Shown here piece by piece: positions 8,457-16,637 of a stretch of 64,000 nucleotides of DNA. How positions within the stretch are numbered: position 1 is the first letter of the stretch; each line of letters opens with the position of its first letter. The stretch spans positions 9,245,592 to 9,309,591 of the forward strand of contig OX243819.1 of assembly GCA_945859605.1 (NCBI GenBank), in the 5' to 3' direction. The position numbers and the translations under genes are program-made. The notes beneath the pieces were generated by a model. That model did no database searches, was not told the origin of the DNA, and was given only the letters and a program-made list of their open reading frames with translations. This stretch comes from Lumbricus rubellus. Lineage: Eukaryota > Annelida > Clitellata > Crassiclitellata > Lumbricidae.

Positions 8457-8798
8457 ATGCTGGTCGTTGCGAAAAGAAGTTATAAAAAAGTACACGTTGT
8501 CGGTGGAGCAGGAATATTCGATTCCATTGCAGGATTTCTCAAAAGACTAGTGACATCGAATGCAGCCAAACAAATTGCGAGCACAGCTGTCAAAGAGATT
8601 GGGGGTGTTGCTAAGGATAAGGCGATCGACGTTGGAAAACGATTACTCAATAAGATACTCCCTACAGCTCCAGCTCAGCAGCCGATAACTCAGGAAACTA
8701 AAGTCATTCTAGCTAGATTACTCGGGTCGACGGGTGGAGCTATTAGAATTCAAGATCTAGTAAAACGCTTAAACGGAGGTGGTTTGAAAATTGCTTAA
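8457..8798 (+). CDS. Small basic amphipathic protein (pVI/pX-like candidate)
   Basis: 113 codons. The N-terminus is basic (VAKRSYKKVHVVGGAG), followed by an amphipathic helix GIFDSIAGFLKRLVTS and a long Lys/Ala helix. The C-terminus is Gly-rich (RLNGGGLKIA). The hydrophobic face resembles membrane-lytic peptides and the N-terminal helix of adenovirus pVI. It lies directly before the major capsid gene, as expected for a minor virion or core protein. The role is inferred from composition and position only. Confidence 0.5.
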   Translation: MLVVAKRSYKKVHVVGGAGIFDSIAGFLKRLVTSNAAKQIASTAVKEIGGVAKDKAIDVGKRLLNKILPTAPAQQPITQETKVILARLLGSTGGAIRIQDLVKRLNGGGLKIA

Positions 8799-8834
8799 AT
8801 CTATTTTCTTATTTAAAAATATATGTATAATAAA

Positions 8835-10133
8835 ATGCAATCCGATATTCTAAGATTCACAGAGCAACCATTGATCGATGAAGGTATCGAGCGATACGAA
8901 TGGCACGAGTACGAACCTGTAGCGAGAACTAATCTTAACAGTTCTGGGGAAATAAGAATAAATATTGAATTACAAGACTTATACAGTCACCCAGCAGAGT
9001 CGTATCTGCAATTCGAAGGAAGACTAATTAAAACAGATGACACCGCATACGTTAATGCCGATGCAATCGCTCTTACGAATAATGGGCTTATGCATCTATT
9101 CAGTCAAATATCCTATCAGTTATCTAATCAAGAAATCGAAACGCTATTTCATCCGGGTCAAGCTACAACGATGCTCGGTTTACTTACGTATCCAAACGAT
9201 TTTCAGTTGACTCAAGGCTTAAATCAGCTGTGGTATAAAGACACTGGTGCGACTGCTGTTATTGCAGACAACCACGGATTTGCTACTAGACAAAGTTTTC
9301 TCATTCGCAAGCCAATCACTAAAGGAATGTTCAGCTTTATTGTTCCGTTGAAGCATATTTTTGGGTTTTGCGATGATTACGACAAGATTATTTACGGCTT
9401 CAAACAGACGCTGACTTTAGTTCGTAAAGCTGACGATGATGCCATATTCCGAGATAACGCTGCAGCTGCTGGAAAAGTTGCGATAAACAAAATGTCATGG
9501 TTTATTCCACACGTTATTCCTTCCGATATGGAACGAATGCAGTTATATAAGACGATTGAATCGAAATTAACGTTGCCAGTTGCGTATAGAGCTCGTCAAT
9601 GCGACACGATAACAGTTCCCCAGTCGACAAGTTTCAGTTGGCGTCTCAGCGTAAAAACATCACCGGAGAAACCTAGATATATCATCGTAGGATTTCAGAC
9701 GGACCGTAGCGGTAATCAGGAAAGTAATCCATCACTCTTTGATCACTGCGATCTCAAGAACATTTATGTGATGATGAATCAAGAAAGATATCCAGCTGTA
9801 GATCATAACCTGTCGTTTCCTAATCAACAATTCTCCAGAGCGTACAGAGACGCATCCTCCTTTAGTCAAAAATTCTATGGTATGGATAAGTTGATTACCC
9901 AAAGCAATATAACACCTGTAGATTATAAAGAATTATATCCGCTGTTCGTGTTCGATGTAAGCAAACAATCCGAGCGTTTGAAATCGTCAGTCGTTGATAT
10001 TCAGATTAAGGCTCTTTTCAATGCGGCAGTACCAGCCGACACCGAAGCGTATGCTGTCGTAATTTCAGATAGGTTGCTGCAGTTCCAATCGGATGGACAG
10101 AAAATGAGTGTAGTGTATGGAAAATTGATTTAA
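8835..10133 (+). CDS. PY: Major capsid protein, double jelly-roll
   Basis: 432 codons from the second ATG (8835); an in-frame ATG at 8823 would add four residues. I prefer 8835 because TATAATAAAATG matches the ATAAA-ATG layout of neighbouring genes. Family features are the N-terminal FTEQPLIDEGIERYEWHEYEP, IELQDLYSHPAESYLQFEG, a central IRKPITKGMFSFIVPLKHIFG with FCDDYDKIIYG, and SWFIPHVIPSDMERMQLY. These match the Polinton/adintovirus hexon-like capsid protein that forms trimeric capsomers. Length and integrity are normal. Together with the penton-type protein, ATPase and protease it completes a capsid-building set. Confidence 0.88.
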   Translation: MQSDILRFTEQPLIDEGIERYEWHEYEPVARTNLNSSGEIRINIELQDLYSHPAESYLQFEGRLIKTDDTAYVNADAIALTNNGLMHLFSQISYQLSNQEIETLFHPGQATTMLGLLTYPNDFQLTQGLNQLWYKDTGATAVIADNHGFATRQSFLIRKPITKGMFSFIVPLKHIFGFCDDYDKIIYGFKQTLTLVRKADDDAIFRDNAAAAGKVAINKMSWFIPHVIPSDMERMQLYKTIESKLTLPVAYRARQCDTITVPQSTSFSWRLSVKTSPEKPRYIIVGFQTDRSGNQESNPSLFDHCDLKNIYVMMNQERYPAVDHNLSFPNQQFSRAYRDASSFSQKFYGMDKLITQSNITPVDYKELYPLFVFDVSKQSERLKSSVVDIQIKALFNAAVPADTEAYAVVISDRLLQFQSDGQKMSVVYGKLI

Positions 10134-10149
10134 AGAATACTTATATATT
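10134..10149 (+). promoter_or_regulatory. TATATA box before the SAP/NUMOD-like gene
   Basis: TTTAAAGAATACTTATATAT precedes the ATG at 10150, repeating the TTTAAA-spacer-TATATA arrangement. Confidence 0.5.
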
Positions 10150-10482
10150 ATGAAGCTACCAGAGCTTAGAATGTTGGCCAAGCATAACAATGTTACAGGC
10201 ACTTCACATCTCAACAAACCTCAAATGATAGCTGTATTGATCGAAAAGAATATTCTTCCGACGGACTACAAGTCTGTGTCATATCGACATGACACGCTGG
10301 GTAGTATCAGGAAACAACCGAGAAGAGTAGATATCATAGATCGAGAGACTGGTGTTGTTACCGCGTATCCATCGATGTATAAAGCTGCTAAGGCCTATGG
10401 TCAGAGTGCTGGCATAATAGCTTATCATAACGGAAATGTCTGGAGAGATAGATACGAAATTAAAGTGTTTGAGAGATATTAA
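10150..10482 (+). CDS. SAP-like plus NUMOD1-like DNA-binding protein
   Basis: 110 codons. Residues 1-35 (KLPELRMLAKHNNVTGTSHL then NKPQMIAVLIEK) resemble a SAP helix-extension-helix that binds AT-rich DNA. Residues 68-106 (VTAYPSMYKAAKAYGQSAGI then WRDRYEIKVF) resemble the NUMOD1 helix-turn-helix module found beside homing nucleases. No nuclease active site is present. It could be a DNA-binding regulator, a genome-packaging protein or a partner of the HNH nuclease encoded downstream of PolB. It lies between the major capsid and PolB genes, 23 bp from PolB. Confidence 0.55.
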   Translation: MKLPELRMLAKHNNVTGTSHLNKPQMIAVLIEKNILPTDYKSVSYRHDTLGSIRKQPRRVDIIDRETGVVTAYPSMYKAAKAYGQSAGIIAYHNGNVWRDRYEIKVFERY

Positions 10483-10504
10483 TATTTTTGCGTGGTAAGA
10501 TAAA

Positions 10505-13500
10505 ATGGATTTAAAGAAAAGTAGTTTAAGAAATATGGACCATGTTGAACACTTGCTTGACTCGTCGGTTCCTGACATTAAGGTTCCTACGCTTACGCCG
10601 AGAAAGTACAAGCCAGTAGTGCCTACGAGAACATACACCAATAAGGTTAGATCCAAAATTAATGATTTTGCGGATTGGTTACTTAGTTACGTGCCCGAAC
10701 AAGCAGAGGTTAATGAAAAACTGGAATCGTTGAAATCAACTGTTTCCAGGATATTTGATAAAAATAAAATTCGAGAAACGGCGACGGCTATTAAAGGATT
10801 CACCAAGCAGTATAGAATAGATGGAATTAATGGAATGGATGCCTCGTCGTTTCTTGATTTCGTCAGACCGCAGGTAGTAAATCTGTTGTCGAACAATCGC
10901 CAGACAAAGACTAATTTAGTTCTTACTTGTACTATGGAACGAGTAGATATGAAATCTGGAGTAGTTAATTCAGAGGATATACCATTCGTTTCCAGGGCAG
11001 AAGTTATTTTAGATGCTACCGACTTGAATGAAATATACAGCAGAAAAAAGGATAAAATCATGGAGTCTATTGCTAGTTTTCAGATGCAAGGAAGTAATTG
11101 GAGATTTAAAGCTGTTGTGAAATTAGATATAAATACGGTAAAATATACACCCTTAAGAGGTAGTTCTTACATTCCGCTTCCCAACTTCTTAGCTAATAAA
11201 AAGGCTATTATAAATATGAAAAACGACGACGAAGAATGCTTCAAATGGTGTATTACTAGAGCGTTGAACCCTGTAGAAAAAAACCCACAGATAATAACTA
11301 AAGCTTTGAAAGAACAATCAAAAAAACTTAATTGGAGTGGTATTGAATTTCCAGTTGCTGCTGATGCTAATGTGGTAGGTAAATTTGAGAGAAATAATAA
11401 TATTAGTGTTAATGTATTTGGTTACGAAAAATTTGTCTACCCGCTTTATCTGTCTAAGTGTGAAAGCGATATTTGTGTTGATCTACTAGTCATATCTGAT
11501 GGAGATAGGAAGCACTATTGTTGGATTAAAAACTTTAACAGATTGATGACGTTCCGAACAGAAAAATCCCACCATTCTATGCATTACTGTAAAAGATGTT
11601 TGATCGGCTATAGAACTGTAGTTTCGTTTAAGAAACACAGCGAGTACTGCTCACAACATAACGCACAAAAAATAGAAATGCCAGAGCCAGGAACTATGTT
11701 AAGTTTTAAAAATTATAACCGATCTATGAGGGTTCCGTTTATAGTCTACGCAGATTTTGAGTCTTTTGTAAAACCGATCGATACATGCCAACCAAATCCA
11801 GAGTTGTCGTACACTAATAAATATCAAAAGCATATTCCTAGCTCCTTTTGTTACCACATAAAATGTTTCGACGATAGTGTATATTCTCAAGATCCTGTGA
11901 CGTTTACGGCTGAAAGCGAAGATGATGATGTTGGTCAAATATTTGTAGATAAACTAGAAGAGAATATAAAACAAATATATAATCAATTTAAATTCCCTAA
12001 GAAGATGATATTTACAGAAGAGGACAAGAAGTGTTTTGATGGAGCTACTATATGCCATATCTGTGAAAAACCGTTGGGCGAAGACCGAGTGAGAGATCAC
12101 TGTCATCTTAGCGGTAAATTTAGAGGGGCTGCTCATAACATTTGTAATGTAAACTATAAAGTCCCCAAGTTTTTCCCTGTCGTGTTTCATAATCTTTCCG
12201 GGTACGATTGTCATCTGTTCATTAAGAAACTGAGAGGTGATAATGGAGAGAAAATTAATTGCATACCTAATAACGAGGAAAAGTATATATCTTTTAGCAG
12301 AGAGGTCGTTGTTGATAAGTTTGTAAATAAAGAGGGAAAAGAGATTACCGTCAAGCGCGAATTGCGCTTTATCGACAGTTTTAAATTTATGGCTTCTAGT
12401 CTTGATGCTTTATCGAGGAACCTAAGCAAAGACCAGTGTAAAAATATTGGGAAACGATATACAGGAAAGAAGCTCGATCTTTTGCTACGAAAAGGCATAT
12501 ATCCTTATGACTACGTCGATTCATTTACTACCTTTAATGAAACCGAACTACCACCAAAATGCGCTTTCTATTCTAAGCTAAATGATTCGAATATTAGCGA
12601 TGAAGACTACGAGCATGCACAAACGGTATGGAAAGAATTTGGATGCAAAACATTCAGAGAATATCACGATTTATACAACGTTTCGGATGTTCTGCTACTT
12701 GCCGATGTTTTCGAAAACTTTAGAGATGTGTGTATGAAGAACTATACGCTTGACCCTGCATGGTATTTTACATCTCCTGGCTTAGCCTGGGATGCCGCTT
12801 TAAAATTGACAGGCGTGAAATTGGAGTTATTGAGTGATTACGATATGATTCTGATGATTAAGCAAGGGATGAGAGGAGGAGTGAGCACAATATCAAATCG
12901 TTACGGGAAAGCGAATAATAAATATATGAGCGATTTCAATAGCAACGAAAATTCTACATTTATCACTTACCTGGATGCGAATAATCTATATGGATGGGCT
13001 ATGATCAAACCGTTACCTACTCACGGGTTCAAATGGATGAGTGAAGATGATTTAAATAATTGGAGAAGTATACCATGCATATTGGAAGTTGATTTGGAAT
13101 ACCCTAAAGAGTTACACGACCTGCATAACGATTATCCGTTAGCTCCTGAAAGCATTGAGATTGACAAAGTCAAAAAGTTAATTCCAAACTTAAACGATAA
13201 AAAGAAGTATGTGCTACACTACGAAAATCTGAAGCTGTACGAGAGTTTAGGTTTGAAAATAACAAAAGTGCATAGAGGTATACTATTCGAAGAAAGTGAT
13301 TGGTTGAAAAAGTATATCGATTTAAATACAGCTCTTAGAACGAAAGCTACTAATGACTTTGAGAAAGACTTTTTCAAATTAATGAATAACAGTGTTTTTG
13401 GTAAAACTTGTGAGAACATTGAAAATCGTGTTGATGTAAGGTTAGTGTGTCAAGAGAAGGAGGCTATTAAATTAGCCGCTAAACCCAATTACGAGAGTTG

Positions 13501-14161
13501 TACTATTTTCGATGAAAACCTAATAGCCGTTCACATGAAAAGAACTAAATTGTACTATAATAAACCTATCTATCTTGGCATGTGTATATTAGACTTGAGT
13601 AAAACTTTAATGTATGATTTCAATTATAACTACATCAAGACCAAGTACGGAGATAGGGCTAAGCTTTTATTCACCGACACAGATTCTTTGGCATACGAAA
13701 TTAAAACTGAAGACTTTTACTCAGATATCGCACAAGATATTAAAGCTCGATTCGATACGAGTGAATACTCGAAAGATCATCCATCTGGTATTGAGGTTGG
13801 AGTAAATAAGAAAGTTATAGGCATGTTCAAGGACGAGGCAGCGGGTAAACAAATCGAAGAATTTGTCGGTTTGAGGTCGAAGTTGTACTCTTACAAGATG
13901 GCTGGCGAAGATCACAAGAAATGTAAAGGTATTAAGAAGAATGTTGTCCAGAAAACTATTACTCACGAAGATTATAGAGATTGCTTATTTAGTAAAAAAG
14001 AACAACAACGAACGATGAATGTTATTAGATCTTATCATCACGATATTTATACAGAAGAAATTAATAAAGTTGCATTATCTGCAGACGACGATAAACGGGT
14101 AATAATGATAGATGGTATTCATACACTAGCATATGGCCACTATTCGTTGAAAACTTTTTAA
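10505..14161 (+). CDS. POLB: Protein-primed family B DNA polymerase
   Basis: 1218 codons, intact. The N-terminal 350 residues form a Polinton-specific region, followed by a C2H2-type finger (YCKRCLIGYRTVV with later H and C) near 361-383. Exonuclease motifs are VYADFES near 413, FHNLSGYDCHLF near 562 and YNVSDVLLLADVF near 725. A Cys/His module CHICEKPLGEDRVRDHCHLS with HNICN lies at about 517-545. Polymerase motifs are YLDANNLYGW near 822 (A), KLMNNSVFGK near 958 (B) and FTDTDSLAYE near 1056 (C, DTD). This enzyme copies the linear element from a terminal protein. All catalytic aspartates are present, so activity is likely. Spacing to the next gene is 18 bp. Confidence 0.95.
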   Translation: MDLKKSSLRNMDHVEHLLDSSVPDIKVPTLTPRKYKPVVPTRTYTNKVRSKINDFADWLLSYVPEQAEVNEKLESLKSTVSRIFDKNKIRETATAIKGFTKQYRIDGINGMDASSFLDFVRPQVVNLLSNNRQTKTNLVLTCTMERVDMKSGVVNSEDIPFVSRAEVILDATDLNEIYSRKKDKIMESIASFQMQGSNWRFKAVVKLDINTVKYTPLRGSSYIPLPNFLANKKAIINMKNDDEECFKWCITRALNPVEKNPQIITKALKEQSKKLNWSGIEFPVAADANVVGKFERNNNISVNVFGYEKFVYPLYLSKCESDICVDLLVISDGDRKHYCWIKNFNRLMTFRTEKSHHSMHYCKRCLIGYRTVVSFKKHSEYCSQHNAQKIEMPEPGTMLSFKNYNRSMRVPFIVYADFESFVKPIDTCQPNPELSYTNKYQKHIPSSFCYHIKCFDDSVYSQDPVTFTAESEDDDVGQIFVDKLEENIKQIYNQFKFPKKMIFTEEDKKCFDGATICHICEKPLGEDRVRDHCHLSGKFRGAAHNICNVNYKVPKFFPVVFHNLSGYDCHLFIKKLRGDNGEKINCIPNNEEKYISFSREVVVDKFVNKEGKEITVKRELRFIDSFKFMASSLDALSRNLSKDQCKNIGKRYTGKKLDLLLRKGIYPYDYVDSFTTFNETELPPKCAFYSKLNDSNISDEDYEHAQTVWKEFGCKTFREYHDLYNVSDVLLLADVFENFRDVCMKNYTLDPAWYFTSPGLAWDAALKLTGVKLELLSDYDMILMIKQGMRGGVSTISNRYGKANNKYMSDFNSNENSTFITYLDANNLYGWAMIKPLPTHGFKWMSEDDLNNWRSIPCILEVDLEYPKELHDLHNDYPLAPESIEIDKVKKLIPNLNDKKKYVLHYENLKLYESLGLKITKVHRGILFEESDWLKKYIDLNTALRTKATNDFEKDFFKLMNNSVFGKTCENIENRVDVRLVCQEKEAIKLAAKPNYESCTIFDENLIAVHMKRTKLYYNKPIYLGMCILDLSKTLMYDFNYNYIKTKYGDRAKLLFTDTDSLAYEIKTEDFYSDIAQDIKARFDTSEYSKDHPSGIEVGVNKKVIGMFKDEAAGKQIEEFVGLRSKLYSYKMAGEDHKKCKGIKKNVVQKTITHEDYRDCLFSKKEQQRTMNVIRSYHHDIYTEEINKVALSADDDKRVIMIDGIHTLAYGHYSLKTF

Positions 14162-14179
14162 AGAAAAAATATATATATA
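14162..14179 (+). promoter_or_regulatory. AAAAAATATATATATA box before the HNH gene
   Basis: An uninterrupted A-then-TA stretch directly before the ATG at 14180, after the TTTTTAA at the PolB stop. Confidence 0.5.
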
Positions 14180-14872
14180 ATGGATGACTCTAAAGTGTGT
14201 ACCAAATGTAAGATGGAAAAAAGCTTAAGTGAATTTTATAAAAATAAATGTATTAAGAGCGGGTATGAATCTAGTTGTAAAACGTGTAAAAAAATAGAAG
14301 TGAAGGAACTTAGGCAAAAATACTCGAAAATAGAGATTAAGGAAACAAAAGATAAAAAAGTTTGCTATCGATGTAAGAAAGAAAAGGACGTAATAGAATA
14401 TGTGAAAAATAGATGTAGTAAAGACGGGTTTTCTAGTGAGTGTAAAACGTGTAAATATAAACATTGTAACGTGTATTCTGAAGCTCGAAAGCGATATGAC
14501 CCAGGGTTTAAACTACTTAAAAATATGAGGAGTAGGCTTGGTGTAGTATTAAAAGGCAAGTCGAAATCAAAAACGACGCGGCAACTTATCGGTGTTGACT
14601 TTGAAATATTTACTAAATGGATTGAATTTCAATTTGAAGAAGGAATGACTATGGAAAATCACGGCTCGGTTTGGCATCACGATCACGTTTTACCGATATC
14701 ATCGTTCAACTTGTTAGATGAAGAAGAACTTATTAAAGCTATGAATTGGAAGAATATACGTCCGCTGCTAGCGGTTAAAAATATGCAAAAATCGGACAAA
14801 ATAGATCGCTGGCTATATGTAATGCAGGAAGTAAAATCGAATTACTTTTTAAAACATTTAGATGAAATATAA
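14180..14872 (+). CDS. HNH endonuclease with two zinc-ribbon repeats
   Basis: 230 codons. Two related Cys-rich repeats (CTKCKMEKSLSEFYKNKC, and CYRCKKEKDVIEYVKNRC followed by SSECKTCK) make treble-clef-like zinc ribbons at residues 8-38 and 57-90. The nuclease core is WHHDHVLPISSF near 167, followed by NWKNIRPLLAVKN. This matches the His-Asp-His and Asn elements of HNH enzymes from phages and giant viruses. It might process replication intermediates, cut competitor or host DNA, or be a selfish homing nuclease. The TAA stop lies one base before the protease start, implying co-expression. HNH genes are not core to Polintons, so capture from another virus is likely. Confidence 0.8.
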   Translation: MDDSKVCTKCKMEKSLSEFYKNKCIKSGYESSCKTCKKIEVKELRQKYSKIEIKETKDKKVCYRCKKEKDVIEYVKNRCSKDGFSSECKTCKYKHCNVYSEARKRYDPGFKLLKNMRSRLGVVLKGKSKSKTTRQLIGVDFEIFTKWIEFQFEEGMTMENHGSVWHHDHVLPISSFNLLDEEELIKAMNWKNIRPLLAVKNMQKSDKIDRWLYVMQEVKSNYFLKHLDEI

Positions 14873-14873
14873 A

Positions 14874-15305
14874 ATGAGTTCTAAGATCTACAAAGACATA
14901 AATGTTGAGGGTGTAGTACTACCGAATATTGCTTTATCGAACGTGGATCTAATCGAAGCGGCTAAGAAACTAAACATCAATAATTTCAGAGGAGTATTTC
15001 TCAGAGACGAGCTGCCAAAGAAACCTGGACGGAATGAGTGTGGAATATTGAATCTAGATGGTTCTAATGGGGTGGGAAGTCACTGGTGCTCTTTCTTAAA
15101 GAGCGGTAATGAGAAAATATATTTTGATAGTTACGGCCTTCCTCCCCCTCTGGAACTGATAAAGTATTTACGCCGTCCAGTGTTATATAACAGCGAGCGA
15201 ATACAACCCGATAACGAAGTATTTTGTGGTCATTTGTGTCTATATGTGACGAAAATGGTGAGTGATGGAATGAATTTTCAAGAAGTTATAAATGGCTTGC
15301 ATTAA
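14874..15305 (+). CDS. PRO: Adenain-like cysteine protease
   Basis: 143 codons from the second ATG (14874), chosen because AATATAAAATG fits the box-to-start layout and clears the upstream stop; an in-frame ATG at 14862 adds four residues. Catalytic residues fit the C5/Ulp1 clan: His in VGSHWCSFL, Asp in YFDSYGLPPP, Cys in VFCGHLCLYV, with the Gln (RIQPDNE) just ahead. The protein would cleave capsid and core precursors during virion maturation. Length is short but normal for this family. It is translationally adjacent to the HNH gene and followed by the fibre gene. Confidence 0.88.
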   Translation: MSSKIYKDINVEGVVLPNIALSNVDLIEAAKKLNINNFRGVFLRDELPKKPGRNECGILNLDGSNGVGSHWCSFLKSGNEKIYFDSYGLPPPLELIKYLRRPVLYNSERIQPDNEVFCGHLCLYVTKMVSDGMNFQEVINGLH

Positions 15306-15324
15306 AAATTATTATATATATAAA
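15306..15324 (+). promoter_or_regulatory. TATATATAAA box before the fibre gene
   Basis: AAAATTATTATATATATAAA ends at the ATG at 15325. Confidence 0.5.
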
Positions 15325-16398
15325 ATGCCTGTTGATAAATTTGGTCACACTGATGTTGGTTCATCACAAAGAGTAATCGCTGGAGGAGTTACTCTTAGTC
15401 AAATAAATGAGAGTTTTCTTCGATTGGATGGAACAAACCCCGCGACTGGAAATCTAAAAATGGGTGGTCACAAAATTAAAGGTTTGCCTACAACGAACAC
15501 TTTGACAGCAGGGATGGACGAGGCTCTAAGTTGGGGTCAAGCTATTGATTTGATAACGAATCACGACGATTCTCCGTCCAACGATAATCATTTGACGAAT
15601 AAGAAATACGTTGATGAACAAGTTGCATCGAAGGTGTCTAAAACTGGTGATACCATGACTGGTGATCTAATCTTAAACGTTGGCTCCGATCGTCTGCGTT
15701 CAATGGGTTGTAAGGACTTGAGAGGAGATAATAAAGAATTCACTATTTTCTTAGGTAGTATACGAAATAAACTACAATGTTCGTTAAACAATCCTATTAC
15801 ATTACAATCGATGGATGGATTTCGTTTTAGAATAAACAATGAAATCATGTTAGAGATGGTTAAGTCGACGCAATACAATATTTCATCTCAAATAAATGTG
15901 CATACAACCATCTTTATGCATGATGGTTACATTACAGGTCTACACAATCCCAACAGCGCCAGCGATGCAGCTACGAAGCAGTATGCAGATTCTATCTCAA
16001 TCGGTCCCGCGCTTAGCATTCATTCTTTCACTCGTCAAGCCATAGACGCTAAAACTCACACAAGAGTTTCTTTCGATAATGTAAGATTCAAAACCGATGC
16101 TGGCATAAGTACGAGACTGACTCGTGTCACTCCTGGAAAAGCCGGATACTATTTGGTTTCGACGTACATAGAATTTTGTGACACTAATACCGCTCATGGT
16201 AACGTCTTCCTGTATAAAAATGGAGCGAATTACATGCAAATTGCGGGCGGAGGGGGAACGGGAGCTGCGTATAACAATTCAACCGGTAGTGGCATAGTTT
16301 TCGTAACCAACACCGATTTTATCGAGATATTCGTTTATTCGCACATCGCACTAAGTATATTAGCTAGAGACTTTTCGGCAGTATTCTTACGACCTTAG
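15325..16398 (+). CDS. Fibre-like protein: phage tail-fibre repeats plus C1q-like head
   Basis: 357 codons from ATG 15325 (after TATATATAAA); the longer open frame reading back to 15292 overlaps the protease and lacks a better start. Residues 25-110 carry tail-fibre themes (LDGTNPATGNLKMGGHKIKG, KVSKTGDTMTGDLIL), and residues 205-225 carry HNPNSASDAATKQYAD, typical of trimeric phage fibres. The last 130 residues match the beta-sandwich spacing of C1q/TNF heads: RVSFDNVRFKTDAG, GKAGYYLVSTYIEF, GNVFLYKNG, FIEIFVYSH, RDFSAVFLRP. I infer a trimeric receptor-binding fibre attached to the penton. It is the last gene before the right inverted repeat, a usual cargo or variable position. Confidence 0.75.
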   Translation: MPVDKFGHTDVGSSQRVIAGGVTLSQINESFLRLDGTNPATGNLKMGGHKIKGLPTTNTLTAGMDEALSWGQAIDLITNHDDSPSNDNHLTNKKYVDEQVASKVSKTGDTMTGDLILNVGSDRLRSMGCKDLRGDNKEFTIFLGSIRNKLQCSLNNPITLQSMDGFRFRINNEIMLEMVKSTQYNISSQINVHTTIFMHDGYITGLHNPNSASDAATKQYADSISIGPALSIHSFTRQAIDAKTHTRVSFDNVRFKTDAGISTRLTRVTPGKAGYYLVSTYIEFCDTNTAHGNVFLYKNGANYMQIAGGGGTGAAYNNSTGSGIVFVTNTDFIEIFVYSHIALSILARDFSAVFLRP

Positions 16399-16465
16399 CC
16401 CTGCTGATCGCATGCCAGACGCTTAATTATATTACTGGTGAGGTATACGAACGCCGATGCCTGCT

Positions 16466-16631
16466 GCATGCTTCGGTATAATTTTAATCCTAGGTGATGG
16501 GCTATCTAAAACGCTCATTGCTCGCCGTTTAACCAAAGCTTATCCAAAAGAATTTAACTGCTTTTAACCCTATTTAATTTGTTTATTAGCTCAAATAGAA
16601 AATATGCTAGAAGGCCCCTAATACTACTACT
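16466..16631 (-). repeat. Polinton right terminal inverted repeat
   Basis: Reverse complement of the left repeat over 166 bp with six mismatches. Ends TAATACTACTACT, followed by the duplicated target ACTATA. Confidence 0.92.
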
Positions 16632-16637
16632 ACTATA
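16632..16637. repeat. Target-site duplication, right copy (ACTATA)
   Basis: Identical to 1217-1222 and adjoining the right element tip. Confidence 0.9.

Larger units (their letters stand above)
1223..16631. mobile_element. Complete Polinton/Maverick DNA transposon (endogenous virus-like), 15,409 bp
   Basis: Ends start with AGTAGTAGTATTAGG and are inverted repeats of 166 bp, flanked by a perfect 6-bp duplication. Inside are the hallmark genes: retroviral-like integrase, protein-primed PolB, A32-type packaging ATPase, adenain-like protease, and major and minor jelly-roll capsid proteins. Genes are intronless and packed with gaps of 0-60 bp. Only integrase and the zinc-ribbon/PLA2 gene are on the minus strand. 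Size and content fit the 15-20 kb family norm and suggest the element could once build virions. The long open frames of PolB (1218 codons) and the capsid gene argue for recent or constrained copies, while the integrase is frame-broken and the inverted repeats differ at 6 of 166 positions. Confidence 0.95.

Noticed and set aside
10279..14559. Minus-strand open frames over PolB and HNH genes
   Set aside because: Antisense shadows of strongly motif-supported genes.
14180..16398. Prophage or bacterial contamination, because of the HNH nuclease and tail-fibre motifs
   Set aside because: They lie between Polinton inverted repeats with a target duplication, next to PolB, adenain-like protease and double-jelly-roll capsid genes, flanked by spliced host exons.
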